DNA of 64,000 nucleotides. Origin: Brevibacillus sp. DP1.3A. GTDB taxonomy: Bacteria > Bacillota > Bacilli > Brevibacillales > Brevibacillaceae. The notes under the pieces were generated by a model. That model ran no database searches, was not told the DNA's origin, and saw nothing but the letters and a program-made list of their open reading frames with translations. The stretch spans positions 755,001 to 819,000 of the forward strand of contig NZ_CP085876.1 of the NCBI RefSeq assembly GCF_013284245.2. Reading direction: 5' to 3'. Positions 29,668 to 39,096 of this stretch are shown in pieces (the stretch's first letter is position 1; every line of letters begins with the position of its first letter). Made by a program: the position numbers and the translations under genes.

Positions 29668-30674
29668 TATTTATCCAGCCCCTTGCGTGCGACATAGATG
29701 AAGAACGGAATCCCGATCAGGGCTGTCATTACTCCAATAGGAACTTCAGCAGGCATTGCGATATAACGAGCGCCGATGTCTGCTAACAGCAGTAGGATGG
29801 AACCAAGCAGACCGCTGTACAAAAGCACCCAACGTGTATCGATTCCGACGAGATAGCGAGCCAGATGCGGAGTGACCAATCCGACAAAACCAATAGGTCC
29901 AGCAACAGCAACCGCGCAACCAGATAAGAGAACAATGACGATTCCGACACTGAATTTGACCAATAATGTGCGTTGTCCGAGACCTTTTGCAACGTCATCA
30001 CCCATCAACAACGTTTGAATCGGGCGTGCGAGGACAAAAGCAGCGATCCAGGCAATGATCATATAAGGAAAGACAGTGGCTAAATACTCCAGCTTTCTGC
30101 CTCCAACGGAACCCGCCAACCAGAAAAGCACCTCATCAGTAGCCTTTTCATTCAGGACCATCATGCCGTGTCGGATCGAGGAAGCCAAAGCGGTGATAGC
30201 TGCACCCGCTAGAACCAGCTTCACAGGTGAAAGCCCATCTCTGCCGAATGAACCGAGCAAGTAGACGATCAAACCTGCTACAGCGGCTCCTAAAAAGGAA
30301 ATCCACGTAAACTGGGTCAAGGAGCTGATCCCGACAAAAGTAACGGCGAACACAACAAAAAGAGAAGCACCTGCATTAAGACCGAACAGTTCAACGTCTG
30401 CAACAGGGTTTCTCGTCAAGGATTGGAGCAGAGTTCCGGCCAAGCCGAGGCAGAAACCGACTGTAAGCGCATTGAGCACACGCGGTACTCGCACTTCTTT
30501 AATGACGATGTGCTCATTGGAGCCGTTGAAATTCGTGTAGGCATCAATCGCAGTTTGCCAACTCGTGTCAATGACGCCAAAGATGAGGCTGGCATAACTG
30601 AGGTAAGTCAGGAGGAAAAGGGCGAATACCACTCCCAGAATTTTACGAAAGTTGCTAGCTAAAAAAGAATTCAT
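29667..30674 (-). CDS. FecCD-family iron-siderophore ABC permease (second subunit)
   Basis: A 335-residue polytopic protein carrying EVRVPRVLNALTVGFCLGLAGTLLQSLTRNPVADVELFGLNAGA, read in parts, and the C-terminal AVAGPIGFVGLVTPHLARYLVG loop region. It is first in the minus-strand unit, divergent from the matching lipoprotein gene at 30858. Fur-type sites lie in the shared promoter region, so both units should respond to iron. Confidence 0.93.
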   Translation of the reverse strand: MNSFLASNFRKILGVVFALFLLTYLSYASLIFGVIDTSWQTAIDAYTNFNGSNEHIVIKEVRVPRVLNALTVGFCLGLAGTLLQSLTRNPVADVELFGLNAGASLFVVFAVTFVGISSLTQFTWISFLGAAVAGLIVYLLGSFGRDGLSPVKLVLAGAAITALASSIRHGMMVLNEKATDEVLFWLAGSVGGRKLEYLATVFPYMIIAWIAAFVLARPIQTLLMGDDVAKGLGQRTLLVKFSVGIVIVLLSGCAVAVAGPIGFVGLVTPHLARYLVGIDTRWVLLYSGLLGSILLLLADIGARYIAMPAEVPIGVMTALIGIPFFIYVARKGLDK

Positions 30675-30748
30675 GATGGCTACATCCTTATTTCTTAGAT
30701 GGTTTCATAGTTAAGTGTAGAGCTACATAAAGGAAGTGTCAATGACGT

Positions 30749-30763
30749 TGATAGTCATTATCA
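30749..30763. promoter_or_regulatory. Fur box in the divergent siderophore promoter region
   Basis: TGATAGTCATTATCA matches the 7-1-7 Fur consensus at 14 of 15 positions. It lies between the permease and binding-protein genes. Confidence 0.88.
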
Positions 30764-30771
30764 TTTTGTCA

Positions 30772-30800
30772 TTGACTTTTGACAAGCAGGGGAGTAGGAT
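30772..30800 (+). promoter_or_regulatory. Candidate sigma-A promoter of the second siderophore-binding gene
   Basis: TTGACT (30772-30777) and TAGGAT (30795-30800) with a 17-base spacer. The promoter is bracketed by the Fur box upstream and a weaker Fur-like site downstream. Confidence 0.6.
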
Positions 30801-30812
30801 AGACTCTGTCAT

Positions 30813-30827
30813 TGATATGAATTCTCA
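30813..30827. promoter_or_regulatory. Second, weaker Fur-like site
   Basis: TGATATGAATTCTCA matches 12 of 15 consensus positions and would cover the transcription start of the binding-protein gene. Confidence 0.5.
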
Positions 30828-30857
30828 TTATAGAAAAGGGAAAGGGGTCCTTTCATC

Positions 30858-31868
30858 ATGTTATCTCGTACATATCGGACCGCAGGCGGTAAAGCTTTCT
30901 TTGCTGTCTTAATGGCGCTCTTGCTGGTTGTTACTGGTTGTGGTACTCCGCAAGCAAGTGAGCAAAAGCCGGCAGAACAAAAGCCTGCTGATCAAGCAAC
31001 AGGCAATTCGGAGGGTTCCGGCCAAAGCTACACAGTGAAGCACGCGATGGGCGAAACAACCATTAAAGGTACACCAGAACGCATCGTCATGTTGACTAAC
31101 CAAGGTACTGAAACTCTGATGGCTCTCGGTGTGAAACCAGTAGGGGCTGTAGGTTCGACCGTTGATCCTACTCAATTCTACGATTTCACCAAGTCTTTCC
31201 TTGAGGGGACAAAATCCGTAGGTACAGAAGGTCAACCTAACCTGGAAGCAATCGCGGCACTGAAACCTGACCTGATTCTGGGTATGAAATTCCGTCATGA
31301 AAAAATTTATCAACAATTGACTGCAATCGCTCCAACCGTATTTGTGGATGAGCCACGCGGTGACTGGAAAGAAAATTTCTCCTTGTTCTCAGAAGCAGTA
31401 AACAAAAAGGCTGAGGGTGAAAAAGTCCTCGCTGACTGGAACAAGCGCGTAGAAGAATTCAAAACAAAAGCTGGCGACAAGCTGAACACGAAAGTATCCG
31501 TTGTACGCTTCATGCCAGGCAAAGTTCGCATCTACTACAAAAACACCTTCACTGGCGCGATTTTCAAAGACCTTGGCCTGGCTCGTCCAGCTACCCAAGA
31601 CAAAGACGATTTCGCAGCAGAAGTTACGAAAGAGCGCATTCCAGAAATGGACGGCGACATCATGTTCTACTTCACGTACGAAACAGGCAAAGGCGAGGCT
31701 TCCAAGCTGGAGCAAGAGTGGACGAACGATTCTCTTTGGAAAAACCTGAACGTCGTGAAAGCGGGCAAAGCATTCAAAGTGGATGACACCATCTGGAATA
31801 CTTCCGGTGGCGTAATCGCTGCCAATAAAGTACTGGATGAGCTGGAAGGCTACATCATCGGTAAATAA
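30858..31868 (+). CDS. Ferric-siderophore ABC transporter substrate-binding lipoprotein (second system)
   Basis: A 336-residue lipoprotein: the signal core LMALLLVVTGC gives a lipid-anchored cysteine near residue 28, followed by a Glu/Lys/Pro linker. The class III binding fold shows TPERIVMLTNQGTETLMALGVKPVG, LKPDLILGMKFRHEKIY and a closing NTSGGVIAANKVLDELEGY. It parallels the paralogue at 11676-12680 along its length (for example KVSVVRFMPGKVRIYYKNTFTGA here and KVSVVRFVAGKTRLYLKDTFSG there), so the two systems come from a duplication. Siderophore type cannot be read from sequence. Confidence 0.92.
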   Translation: MLSRTYRTAGGKAFFAVLMALLLVVTGCGTPQASEQKPAEQKPADQATGNSEGSGQSYTVKHAMGETTIKGTPERIVMLTNQGTETLMALGVKPVGAVGSTVDPTQFYDFTKSFLEGTKSVGTEGQPNLEAIAALKPDLILGMKFRHEKIYQQLTAIAPTVFVDEPRGDWKENFSLFSEAVNKKAEGEKVLADWNKRVEEFKTKAGDKLNTKVSVVRFMPGKVRIYYKNTFTGAIFKDLGLARPATQDKDDFAAEVTKERIPEMDGDIMFYFTYETGKGEASKLEQEWTNDSLWKNLNVVKAGKAFKVDDTIWNTSGGVIAANKVLDELEGYIIGK

Positions 31869-31872
31869 TGAG

Positions 31873-31904
31873 AAAAGACGGGACTGATGCTCCCGTCTTT
31901 TTTT
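31873..31904. terminator. Terminator between convergent units
   Basis: AAAAGACGGGA with TCCCGTCTTTTTTT around a seven-base loop, usable on the plus strand and partly on the minus strand. Confidence 0.88.
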
Positions 31905-31908
31905 GTTG

Positions 31909-33147
31909 TTATCCCGCCATGTTATTGAATGTTCCTCGCGGGTAGTAAATGTTTACGTGATCGATATAGAGGGTGTTGGGATCATCGGTCATGATACCTG
32001 AGAAAATGAATTTCAATTCATAATCAGGGGTTACCTTGTAGGTGTAGATGGTTTGGCCGCCCGTTGTGGTTTTGCTAGTTGGCTCCCCAAGTGTTTCACG
32101 CACCTCGGCAAGTGTGATTGCCTGCAGGCGTGGATCATAGGAACGAATATCAACGATCTGCATTCCTTTGTTAAAGGCGAAGACTAGATTGAGATCCCGG
32201 TACGTATTGTACGTGATGCCATTGATGAAGGAGACGACATCCGGTTTGCCCAGCTGTTTTTCTGCGTCATCGAAGACATCCTTTTCCAAACGATACTGAC
32301 TACCAAAGATTTGGCCTTTCCCGGCGAGATCACGCACGCTTTGCAACAACTCGGCATTGTCCGCATACAGCATGAGATTTTTGTTTCCTTGCGGGTAATA
32401 CAGATGGTATTCAACAAGAATCAGGTCTTCCTTGCTCGTGCTTTTTGTTCCTTGGAAGATCAGCTTGACCTGATATTTGCTCGTCACATCATAGGTGTAA
32501 ATCGTATGATCGCCAAACTCACTGATACGCTCCGGCTTTCCCCAGCTCTTTTCGACGGCAGACAGGCTGATTTGCTGCAAACGTGAATCTGTCCTGTGCA
32601 TGTCTACGAGCTGCATGCCTTTGTTGTAGCCAAACACGACTTCTTTTTTCGGGTAGGCGGAGTAGATCAGTCCATTTGCTGTGTAGGTTTTCTCAGGCTT
32701 TCCCCAGCCCTTTTCTACGTCATCTACCGTTTTTTCCAGAACGAAAGGAAGGGAGATGACTCTGCCTTCTTTAGCATTTGAGCGAATTTGTGACAATAGC
32801 TCCTCTGACTGCGGAATAGGCTGAGTTGTTACGCTGTTGTTTGGACCCGGTCCCGGAGAAGCGGTAGGAGAGCCAGGAGCAATAGGCGCAACGGTGTCTG
32901 GTAATGTGCTCTGTTGTTGGTTCGTAAGGAGTGAGGCTCCCAGCCAGACGGTCACAGCAAGTACGGAGCAGAGGGCCAAGCCCTTGCCAAGTGCAGAGAA
33001 CCCACGATAAGAAGCAGTCCCTCCAGATTTACTCACATTTGTTTGGCGAATAGCAGAAACGATCTCGTGATTTTTTTCTCCGCTCATTTTCATATCCGGC
33101 ATCCCTTTCAATTTAGCTAGTAAGTCATGGTCTGAATTAGATCGCAT
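31909..33147 (-). CDS. Membrane-anchored partner of an ECF sigma factor with two DUF4309-like repeats
   Basis: The protein has a cytosolic N terminus (about 50 residues), one transmembrane segment (ALGKGLALCSVLAVTVWLGA, about 52-72), a Pro/Ser/Gly linker, and an extracytoplasmic part made of two similar 130-residue repeats. Each repeat has a KGW/KQLGKP unit, an NGLIY or NGITY strand and a tail reading FxxxYxL/YELKFIFSG; they resemble DUF4309 (YjgB-type) domains. It overlaps the ECF sigma gene by 11 bases, so I infer an anti-sigma or sensor role. The ATG at 33147 is preferred over an upstream TTG because AAAGGAGATG precedes it. Confidence 0.75.
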   Translation of the reverse strand: MRSNSDHDLLAKLKGMPDMKMSGEKNHEIVSAIRQTNVSKSGGTASYRGFSALGKGLALCSVLAVTVWLGASLLTNQQQSTLPDTVAPIAPGSPTASPGPGPNNSVTTQPIPQSEELLSQIRSNAKEGRVISLPFVLEKTVDDVEKGWGKPEKTYTANGLIYSAYPKKEVVFGYNKGMQLVDMHRTDSRLQQISLSAVEKSWGKPERISEFGDHTIYTYDVTSKYQVKLIFQGTKSTSKEDLILVEYHLYYPQGNKNLMLYADNAELLQSVRDLAGKGQIFGSQYRLEKDVFDDAEKQLGKPDVVSFINGITYNTYRDLNLVFAFNKGMQIVDIRSYDPRLQAITLAEVRETLGEPTSKTTTGGQTIYTYKVTPDYELKFIFSGIMTDDPNTLYIDHVNIYYPRGTFNNMAG

Positions 33148-33661
33148 CGCCAATCATCTCCTTTTTCTCACGCTCAAGTATTTCCCTGACGGCTTTCATG
33201 GCGCGGTGCAGTGTCACGTTTACTTTGTTTTCGGACCACCCAAGTATTTCAGCCGTCTCCTTGGAGGACAGTCCCTTGACTCCACGCAAAATGAGCACCT
33301 CGCGAAAAGCGGGTTTTACCTCACGGATTGCATGGTAAAGTGCTTGTTGCTCCTCATGTACGTGGAGAATTTCTTCCGGTGTTTTCTCTTCCGCCTCTAC
33401 GTTCGCCAGCCATTTATCTGGCAGCCAATTACGAAGACGTTGCTTTCGTTTATGATCGATGGCGGTATTTCTCGCGATCGTCAATAGCCATGTTTTCGGT
33501 TGCGATCTGCCTTCGAATGCATCTAGAGACTTAAGTGCTTTTAAAAAGACATCCTGAACGAGGTCTTCTACATCGTGGGTTCCTGTGTAGTAAATAAGAA
33601 ATTTGTAAATATCATCGCCATAGCGGAGGAACCATTGCTCCATTAAACCGTTTTTGTCCAT
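33137..33661 (-). CDS. ECF-type RNA polymerase sigma factor
   Basis: A 174-residue sigma-70 family factor with regions 2 and 4 only. Region 2 shows FLIYYTGTHDVEDLVQDVFLKAL and TWLLTIARNTAIDHKRKQR; region 4 shows the helix-turn-helix LRGVKGLSSKETAEILGWSENKVNVTLHRAMKAVRE, in parts. AAAGGTGG precedes the ATG. The downstream overlapping gene codes for a membrane protein, the usual cognate anti-sigma arrangement. No clear autoregulatory promoter could be read upstream. Confidence 0.92.
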   Translation of the reverse strand: MDKNGLMEQWFLRYGDDIYKFLIYYTGTHDVEDLVQDVFLKALKSLDAFEGRSQPKTWLLTIARNTAIDHKRKQRLRNWLPDKWLANVEAEEKTPEEILHVHEEQQALYHAIREVKPAFREVLILRGVKGLSSKETAEILGWSENKVNVTLHRAMKAVREILEREKKEMIGDAI

Positions 33662-33727
33662 AGCTGAACCACCTTTTGTACGTTCTACTTGTAATTTGAC
33701 GACTCAGGGTGCATTTCATTACAAAAA

Positions 33728-33759
33728 CAAAAAAACTGCCGGAAGCTGTATCCGACAGT
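33728..33759 (-). terminator. Terminator of the FetAB-like operon
   Basis: On the minus strand ACTGTCGGA pairs with TCCGGCAGT (one mismatch) and is followed by T7. It lies just downstream of the permease stop. Confidence 0.8.
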
Positions 33760-33767
33760 GTGTGTAT

Positions 33768-34532
33768 TTAAGAGTGGAGCATGGAGTCACGCGTAAACCA
33801 GAGCTGATAACTGAGCATGCTGATCAGAACCGCCGAAATGGCCGCAGAGGAGCTGAAGCTGAGCATAATGAGGATTTGATAGCGTACGGCCTCGATGGGA
33901 CTGGCACCCGCGACGATCATTCCGGTCATCATCCCTGGCAATTGGACGAGTCCGATTGTTTTCATCGTGTCAAAGGTAGGAATCATGCTCGCTTTGACCG
34001 CGCGCTTCAACACTACATGCACGGCTTGGCGTGTAGTGGCTCCCAGACAAAGCAGTGTTTCGATTTCCCCACGCGAGGCTTCTACTTCTCTGTTCATATG
34101 TGTGAGAAAAAGGCTCGTGACGATCATGGAGCTGCCAATAATCATGCCGCTCATCGGAATGAGATACTGCGGCGTAGGAGAGACAAGCCCGAGTACAACC
34201 AACAGTCCCATGGTGATGATCTCTGTTATCGCAAGTGAAAGGGAGATCCGCCAAAAGATCCCCGATAAATGCTTCGCTCTGCTGGCAGCGTTCCATGAAG
34301 CGACCGAGATCATCATGAGAATGATTAATAAAATAAACCAGACACTATCGGCAGCAAAGACAAAATGTAGGACGTAACCGATTGCGAGCAATTGAACGGT
34401 AGAGCGGATGGTGCCAATCAAAATGTCTTTTTCCAAGCCGAGCTTCTGCCAAACGGAGAGCAGAAGGGCGATGAAAACAAAGGCATAGGCAAAGAGTAGC
34501 CACATGTATGAAAACGTAAACGTATGCGTCAT
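33768..34532 (-). CDS. fetB: ABC transporter permease, FetB/YbbM family (UPF0014)
   Basis: A 254-residue protein with six or seven transmembrane helices. The family block MSGMIIGSSMIVTSLFLTHMNREVE near residue 135 and TMKTIGLVQLPGMMTGMIVAGASPIEAVRYQILIM near 195, in parts, identify UPF0014. In E. coli FetAB is an iron exporter that protects against oxidative stress; metal export is thus a fair guess here, not proven. Its start overlaps the ATPase gene by four bases. Nearby siderophore import genes make an iron-balance role reasonable. Confidence 0.88.
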   Translation of the reverse strand: MTHTFTFSYMWLLFAYAFVFIALLLSVWQKLGLEKDILIGTIRSTVQLLAIGYVLHFVFAADSVWFILLIILMMISVASWNAASRAKHLSGIFWRISLSLAITEIITMGLLVVLGLVSPTPQYLIPMSGMIIGSSMIVTSLFLTHMNREVEASRGEIETLLCLGATTRQAVHVVLKRAVKASMIPTFDTMKTIGLVQLPGMMTGMIVAGASPIEAVRYQILIMLSFSSSAAISAVLISMLSYQLWFTRDSMLHS

Positions 34533-35281
34533 CGCTGTACCTCACTTAGGGCAGCATTGACATTTCCATCTTGCAAAAATTCACGAGCTTCAACGGATTG
34601 GGGAGAGTGGAAAAACGCTTCACATTCAGCGTCTTCTGCGAGTTGGTGGTTGGCCATAAACCAAATGCGCTTGCAAGCGACTCGCGCTTCTTCTAAATCA
34701 TGTGTGACCCAAATTAAGGTCGTACCCGTTTGGCGGTGCAAATCGACGAGGAGCCGCTCAGCAGCCTGCTTGCTTTTCGTATCGAGTGAAGCGGTGACCT
34801 CATCCAGCAGCAGGACAGGTGGCTGAAGCATCAGGCTGCGAACGAGAGCGAGCCGTTGCTTTTCTCCGCCAGACAGTTGAGCGGCTGGTTTTGACCAATC
34901 GATCTCTTCCATATATAACTGCTCCATCAAGTCAGAAGCGAGCTTCTTATCAAAAGGACGCTGATGCAGGCTGCTCACTGTCCGTAGGTTGTCTTCCACG
35001 TTGCCGGGCAGCATAACGGCTTGCTGTGACACATAACTGATTTTCATTCGCCAAGCTCTAGCGTCCCATAGTGACATTTCTTTATTCTCCAAGAAAACCG
35101 TACCGGCGTCAGGTTGTAGAAGACGACCCAAAATACGAAGCAAGGTGCTTTTTCCCTGACCTGATTTTCCCAGAATTCCAATAATCGTAGGTTCTTTAAT
35201 ACTAGCGTTTACGTCACGGAACAACCATGTACTCGTGGGAGAGTGTATTTGTTTCCCTAAAGCTTCAATCTTGATGGTCAT
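34529..35281 (-). CDS. fetA: ABC transporter ATPase, FetA-like
   Basis: ATPase partner of the UPF0014 permease. Walker A is GKSGQGKSTLLR near residue 39, the Q loop is YVSQQAVMLPG, the signature is LSGGEKQRLALVR, Walker B is VLLLDEVTASLD, and the switch histidine is in WVTHDLEEARV. The start MTIKIEALG at 35281 is preferred because GGGGAGG lies nine bases upstream; an earlier in-frame start has no ribosome site. It overlaps fetB by four bases (translational coupling). Confidence 0.88.
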   Translation of the reverse strand: MTIKIEALGKQIHSPTSTWLFRDVNASIKEPTIIGILGKSGQGKSTLLRILGRLLQPDAGTVFLENKEMSLWDARAWRMKISYVSQQAVMLPGNVEDNLRTVSSLHQRPFDKKLASDLMEQLYMEEIDWSKPAAQLSGGEKQRLALVRSLMLQPPVLLLDEVTASLDTKSKQAAERLLVDLHRQTGTTLIWVTHDLEEARVACKRIWFMANHQLAEDAECEAFFHSPQSVEAREFLQDGNVNAALSEVQR

Positions 35282-35307
35282 ATGTAAAAGCCTCCCCATT
35301 AACGCGG

Positions 35308-35339
35308 AAAACACCGAAGAGGACGAGTCTTCGGTGTTT
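35308..35339 (-). terminator. Terminator of the cytochrome c gene
   Basis: AAACACCGAAGA and TCTTCGGTGTTT form a perfect 12-bp stem with a seven-base loop, between the minus-strand cytochrome gene and the FetA-like gene. Confidence 0.75.
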
Positions 35340-35363
35340 CTTTCCTACAGGCTATCTATGTAC

Positions 35364-35759
35364 TTATTTTTTCTCCGACAGCCACTGTGAAACCGCTTGA
35401 ATTTCTGGTTGTTTCTTCAGCATTCCAGGAGGCATGCCGCCCTTACCGTCTTTGATGATTTTAGCAATGTCGTCAGCGCTGAGCGTCGCTCCAATTTTCG
35501 TCAGGTTTGGACCTGCAATGCCTTCGAGATTTTGACCGTGACAGGAAGCGCAATTTTGTTTGAATACAGCAGCAGCGTCAATTTGTGCAGTTGGTGCGCC
35601 GCCACCATTGGCCTCTTCCCCATGTTTTGGTGGAAAAATAATTGATCCTACAAGTGCAATGAGAAAAACTAGAAACAAGATACCAAACGAAGTGAAAAAG
35701 GCCTTCGCGGAATCAATTACATCGTTTTGATTCATGTCTTTTTTGTTGGACCCAGCCAT
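35364..35759 (-). CDS. cccA: Membrane-anchored c-type cytochrome (c550-like)
   Basis: A 131-residue protein with one N-terminal transmembrane segment (about residues 23-43, SFGILFLVFLIALVGSIIF), a Gly/Ala-rich linker, and a small class I cytochrome c domain. The heme-binding CASCH sits near residue 72, and the axial methionine is likely in GGMPPGM near 107. It resembles CccA (cytochrome c550), which is held by a transmembrane helix, rather than lipoprotein CccB. The ATG at 35759 is preferred because GGGAGG lies ten bases upstream; the TTG at 35777 sits on that site. It probably carries electrons to a terminal oxidase. Confidence 0.85.
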   Translation of the reverse strand: MAGSNKKDMNQNDVIDSAKAFFTSFGILFLVFLIALVGSIIFPPKHGEEANGGGAPTAQIDAAAVFKQNCASCHGQNLEGIAGPNLTKIGATLSADDIAKIIKDGKGGMPPGMLKKQPEIQAVSQWLSEKK

Positions 35760-36040
35760 CTGACAAAGACCTCCCAAAGCAAATTATAAAGTTTCATGGT
35801 AATTTTACGGCAAAAGTTTGACAATATCAAGGCGACTACCAAACAAGACAAAGAAAGTACACAATTTGCCATTTTTTCGTAAAAACACGTTGCTGTTATT
35901 CTACCTTACAACGGTCAATATTATTTGAAAGAATTTCTCTTATAATGGAAGGGATAGCGGGTTGCTGTTACCAGACAAGTATGATAAAGTTGTTGTATTG
36001 GTTTTTTCCGCCTTGGAAATACGTTTTGAGGTGAATGAAA

Positions 36041-36283
36041 ATGGCATTGGCTGCGAAAATTTTACTTGTGATTGCAAGTATTGGCTTAATTATCGTCGTG
36101 TTGCTGCAATCGGGAAAAAGTGCCGGCCTTTCCGGAGCGATTGGTGGCGGCGCTGAGCAACTGATGGGCAAACAAAAAGCCCGCGGGATTGACGCACTTT
36201 TAGGGAAACTGACCGTTGTATTTGCGGTTGGCTTCATGATTTTTGCGATTTTGCTCGGGTATTTCTTGAAATCAGGAGCGTAA
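36041..36283 (+). CDS. secG: Protein translocase subunit SecG
   Basis: An 80-residue protein with two transmembrane helices (residues 1-20 and 53-77) around the SecG loop LLQSGKSAGLSGAIGGGAEQL. It assists SecYE-SecA translocation. The ATG at 36041 follows GAGGTGA; another ATG two codons upstream is too close to that site. A TATAAT lies at 35941-35946 without a clear -35. The gene precedes rnr and smpB, the usual Bacillales order. Confidence 0.93.
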   Translation: MALAAKILLVIASIGLIIVVLLQSGKSAGLSGAIGGGAEQLMGKQKARGIDALLGKLTVVFAVGFMIFAILLGYFLKSGA

Positions 36284-36297
36284 TAGACGAATGGCCG

Positions 36298-36329
36298 AAA
36301 GACAGCGAGTGCAACTTGCTGTCTTTTTC
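36298..36329 (+). terminator. Terminator after secG
   Basis: AGACAGC pairs with GCTGTCT around an 11-base loop and is followed by T5. Confidence 0.85.
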
Positions 36330-36425
36330 TCTATTCCGATTGCGATATGCGGGAACGGTGAATACTACATAATAGGATGGTCATGGAGAAACGCGGGAAT
36401 GCCACGCGAAAAAGGAGGTTTGTGA

Positions 36426-38948
36426 ATGGAAGACCAAGAAAAAATACTCGCGTTTATGCGAGAGCAAGCATACCACCCGATGACGGTGAGGGAACTGGAA
36501 GAAGCGTTTGGAATTAAGGATTCTGCCACGTTCAAGGAGCTTGTGAAAACACTGAATGCACTGGAAGCGAGCGGAGAGGTGATCCGCACCAGAGCAAATC
36601 GGTACGGCGTCCCTGAAAAAATGAATCTGGTACGTGGACGTCTGCAAAGTCATCCGAAGGGCTTTGGATTTGTGATCCCGGAGACACCTGACATGGATGA
36701 CGTATACGTACATGCGAATGATATGAATGGAGCGCTCCATGGCGATACGGTTTTTGTCCGCGTGGAAAAAGAAGCAGGCGGCAATCGTCTGGAAGGGCAG
36801 ATCATTCGCATTGTCGAGCGTGGAATCAAGCAGGTAGTAGGGACATTCAAGGATGAGAGGCATTACGCGTTTGTCATCCCCGACGAAAAACGAATCGGCA
36901 AAGATATTTTCATCCCGAAAGACTCCTTCAACGGAGCAGTAGATGGTCACAAGGTAGTCGTGAGCATCGTTCGCTATCCAGAGGGACGTGTGAATCCAGA
37001 GGGTGAAGTCGTCGAGATTCTCGGACATAAGAACGATCCGGGCGTCGATATTCTGTCGATCATCCGCAAGTTTAACTTGCCTGAGGCTTTTCCTGAGGAC
37101 GTATTAGCTGAGGCTGAGGCAGCACCAGATGAGATATCCGAGGAAGAGATCAAGGGTCGTCGTGACTTGCGTGATCGGATGATGGTCACCATTGATGGAG
37201 CAGATGCCAAAGACTTGGATGATGCTGTGTCTCTTGAGAAGCTGCCAAATGGAAACGTAAGACTCGGCGTGCATATCGCTGACGTGAGCTATTACGTTCG
37301 CGATAAGTCCCAGCTGGATAATGAGGCGTATCGTCGTGGTACCAGTGTCTACTTGGTTGACCGCGTCATTCCGATGCTGCCACATCGCTTGTCCAACGGA
37401 ATATGCAGTCTCAATCCGCAGGTGGATCGCTTGACGATTTCTTGTGATATGGAGATGGATGCAGGCGGGAACACCGTTAAGTACGATATATTTTTGAGCG
37501 TGATTCGTACAGATGAGCGCATGACGTATGCGGATGTACGAAGTATTTTGGACGAAAAGGACGAAGCGCTGATCGAGAAGTACAGCCAGCTCGTCCCGAT
37601 GTTCGAGGAAATGAAAAACCTGGCCCTGACGCTACGTAAGAAACGGATGCAGCGTGGTGCCATTGACTTTGACTTCCGCGAAGCGAAAATTTACGTCGAT
37701 GAAGAGGGAACCCCTACGGAAATCGGCTTCCGTACGAGATCGATTGCGGAACAGATCATCGAAGAGTTCATGCTCGCAGCCAACGAAACGGTGGCAGAGC
37801 ACTTCCACTGGATGAAGCAGCCGTTCATGTACCGGATTCACGAAGATCCTAATGCTGAAAAGCTCATGGCCTTTATGGAGTTCATCACGAATTTTGGCTA
37901 CTCGATCCGCGGCAAGGGCAATTCTGTTCATCCACGTGCGTTGCAGCAGTTGCTGGAAGAGGTAAAAGGAACGCCGGAAGAAATTATTATCAGCACCGTC
38001 ATGCTGCGGTCGATGAAGCAAGCGCGCTACGACGCGGAAAGTCTGGGGCATTACGGCTTGTCTACGGAGTTTTATACCCATTTTACTTCGCCGATTCGCC
38101 GTTATCCCGACCTGATCGTACATCGTCGCATTCGCGAATGGATCGAGCTAGGGAATCAAATATCAGAAAAACGTCTGGGGTACTGGGCAGAGCAAATGCC
38201 AGTAATCGCAGAGCATGCGTCACAGCGTGAACGATTGGCTGTCGATGCCGAACGTGAAACAGACGATCTGAAAAAAGCGGAGTTCATGCTGGAACGAGTG
38301 GGAGAAGAATTCGAAGGCGTCATCTCCAGCGTCACTTCGTTTGGAATTTTCGTCGAGCTGCCTAACACGATTGAAGGTTTGGTGCACGTCAGCTTTTTGA
38401 CCGACGACTACTATCATTACCATGAGAAAATGTTCGCACTGGTCGGTGAGCGTACAGGCAAGCAGTATCGGATCGGCGATGTCGTTGAGGTACGTGTAGC
38501 GAATGTCAACGTGGATGAACGCACCATCGACTTCGAAGTCGTCGGGATGCCGAAGGCTGGCTTCCGCGGTAGCCGTGAGCGTGCGCCTCGCGTAATAGAT
38601 GGTCGCGGTGGAGACCGTAAGCCGACACGTGGCAAGCAACAAGATCGTTCACGTACAGGCCGTCCAGATCGTCCAGATCGTCCAGGCAGACCAGATCGTC
38701 AAAAGGATAAAAAGCATCCGGCGGAAATCCGTCAGAAATACAAGGATCGCCGTAAAGCGGAAGGGAACAAACCTCCTCGTCGTGCTGGATCGGGCAAAGC
38801 TTCGAGCGGTGAAGAAGTGCTGCCAATTGGTACAGGAGAAGGGGATACCCCAACGAAACGCCAGAAGGGATTCTGGGAAGATCTCGTCAAGTCCAAGAAA
38901 AAGAATCGCAAAAATGTAGCCAGTCAGGTGAAACGGAAACGCCGTTAA
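36426..38948 (+). CDS. rnr: Ribonuclease R
   Basis: 3'-to-5' exoribonuclease of the RNB family that degrades structured RNA and works with SmpB-tmRNA in trans-translation. Domain order: N-terminal winged helix (1-65), two cold-shock domains (about 75-230, including GKDIFIP and GDTVFVRV), the RNB catalytic domain with [19 protein letters not shown] near residue 255 (catalytic aspartates intact) and [24 protein letters not shown] near 305, an S1 domain (about 620-705), and an unusually long basic tail. The tail includes the repeat [13 protein letters not shown] near 750 and ends [11 protein letters not shown]. At 840 residues it is longer than the 779-residue B. subtilis RNase R, mostly because of that tail. 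Confidence 0.96.
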   Translation: MEDQEKILAFMREQAYHPMTVRELEEAFGIKDSATFKELVKTLNALEASGEVIRTRANRYGVPEKMNLVRGRLQSHPKGFGFVIPETPDMDDVYVHANDMNGALHGDTVFVRVEKEAGGNRLEGQIIRIVERGIKQVVGTFKDERHYAFVIPDEKRIGKDIFIPKDSFNGAVDGHKVVVSIVRYPEGRVNPEGEVVEILGHKNDPGVDILSIIRKFNLPEAFPEDVLAEAEAAPDEISEEEIKGRRDLRDRMMVTIDGADAKDLDDAVSLEKLPNGNVRLGVHIADVSYYVRDKSQLDNEAYRRGTSVYLVDRVIPMLPHRLSNGICSLNPQVDRLTISCDMEMDAGGNTVKYDIFLSVIRTDERMTYADVRSILDEKDEALIEKYSQLVPMFEEMKNLALTLRKKRMQRGAIDFDFREAKIYVDEEGTPTEIGFRTRSIAEQIIEEFMLAANETVAEHFHWMKQPFMYRIHEDPNAEKLMAFMEFITNFGYSIRGKGNSVHPRALQQLLEEVKGTPEEIIISTVMLRSMKQARYDAESLGHYGLSTEFYTHFTSPIRRYPDLIVHRRIREWIELGNQISEKRLGYWAEQMPVIAEHASQRERLAVDAERETDDLKKAEFMLERVGEEFEGVISSVTSFGIFVELPNTIEGLVHVSFLTDDYYHYHEKMFALVGERTGKQYRIGDVVEVRVANVNVDERTIDFEVVGMPKAGFRGSRERAPRVIDGRGGDRKPTRGKQQDRSRTGRPDRPDRPGRPDRQKDKKHPAEIRQKYKDRRKAEGNKPPRRAGSGKASSGEEVLPIGTGEGDTPTKRQKGFWEDLVKSKKKNRKNVASQVKRKRR

Positions 38949-38960
38949 ACAGTTGTTTAA

Positions 38961-39005
38961 TCCCCGAAAAGTACTCGGAGCGATCGGGTCCCCTTTTCGG
39001 GGATG
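38961..39005 (+). repeat. Perfect 12-bp inverted repeat between rnr and smpB
   Basis: ATCCCCGAAAAG and its complement CTTTTCGGGGAT are separated by 21 bases. No T tract follows, so it is not a classic terminator and may be a 3' stabiliser or processing site between the two genes. Confidence 0.6.
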
Positions 39006-39096
39006 GCTATTTACCGGGTAAATGACTTGCCACAATGGGCAAAATTTGCTAGACTAACTGGTACGAAACGCAGTACGTACAAGTGAGGTGATCTCC

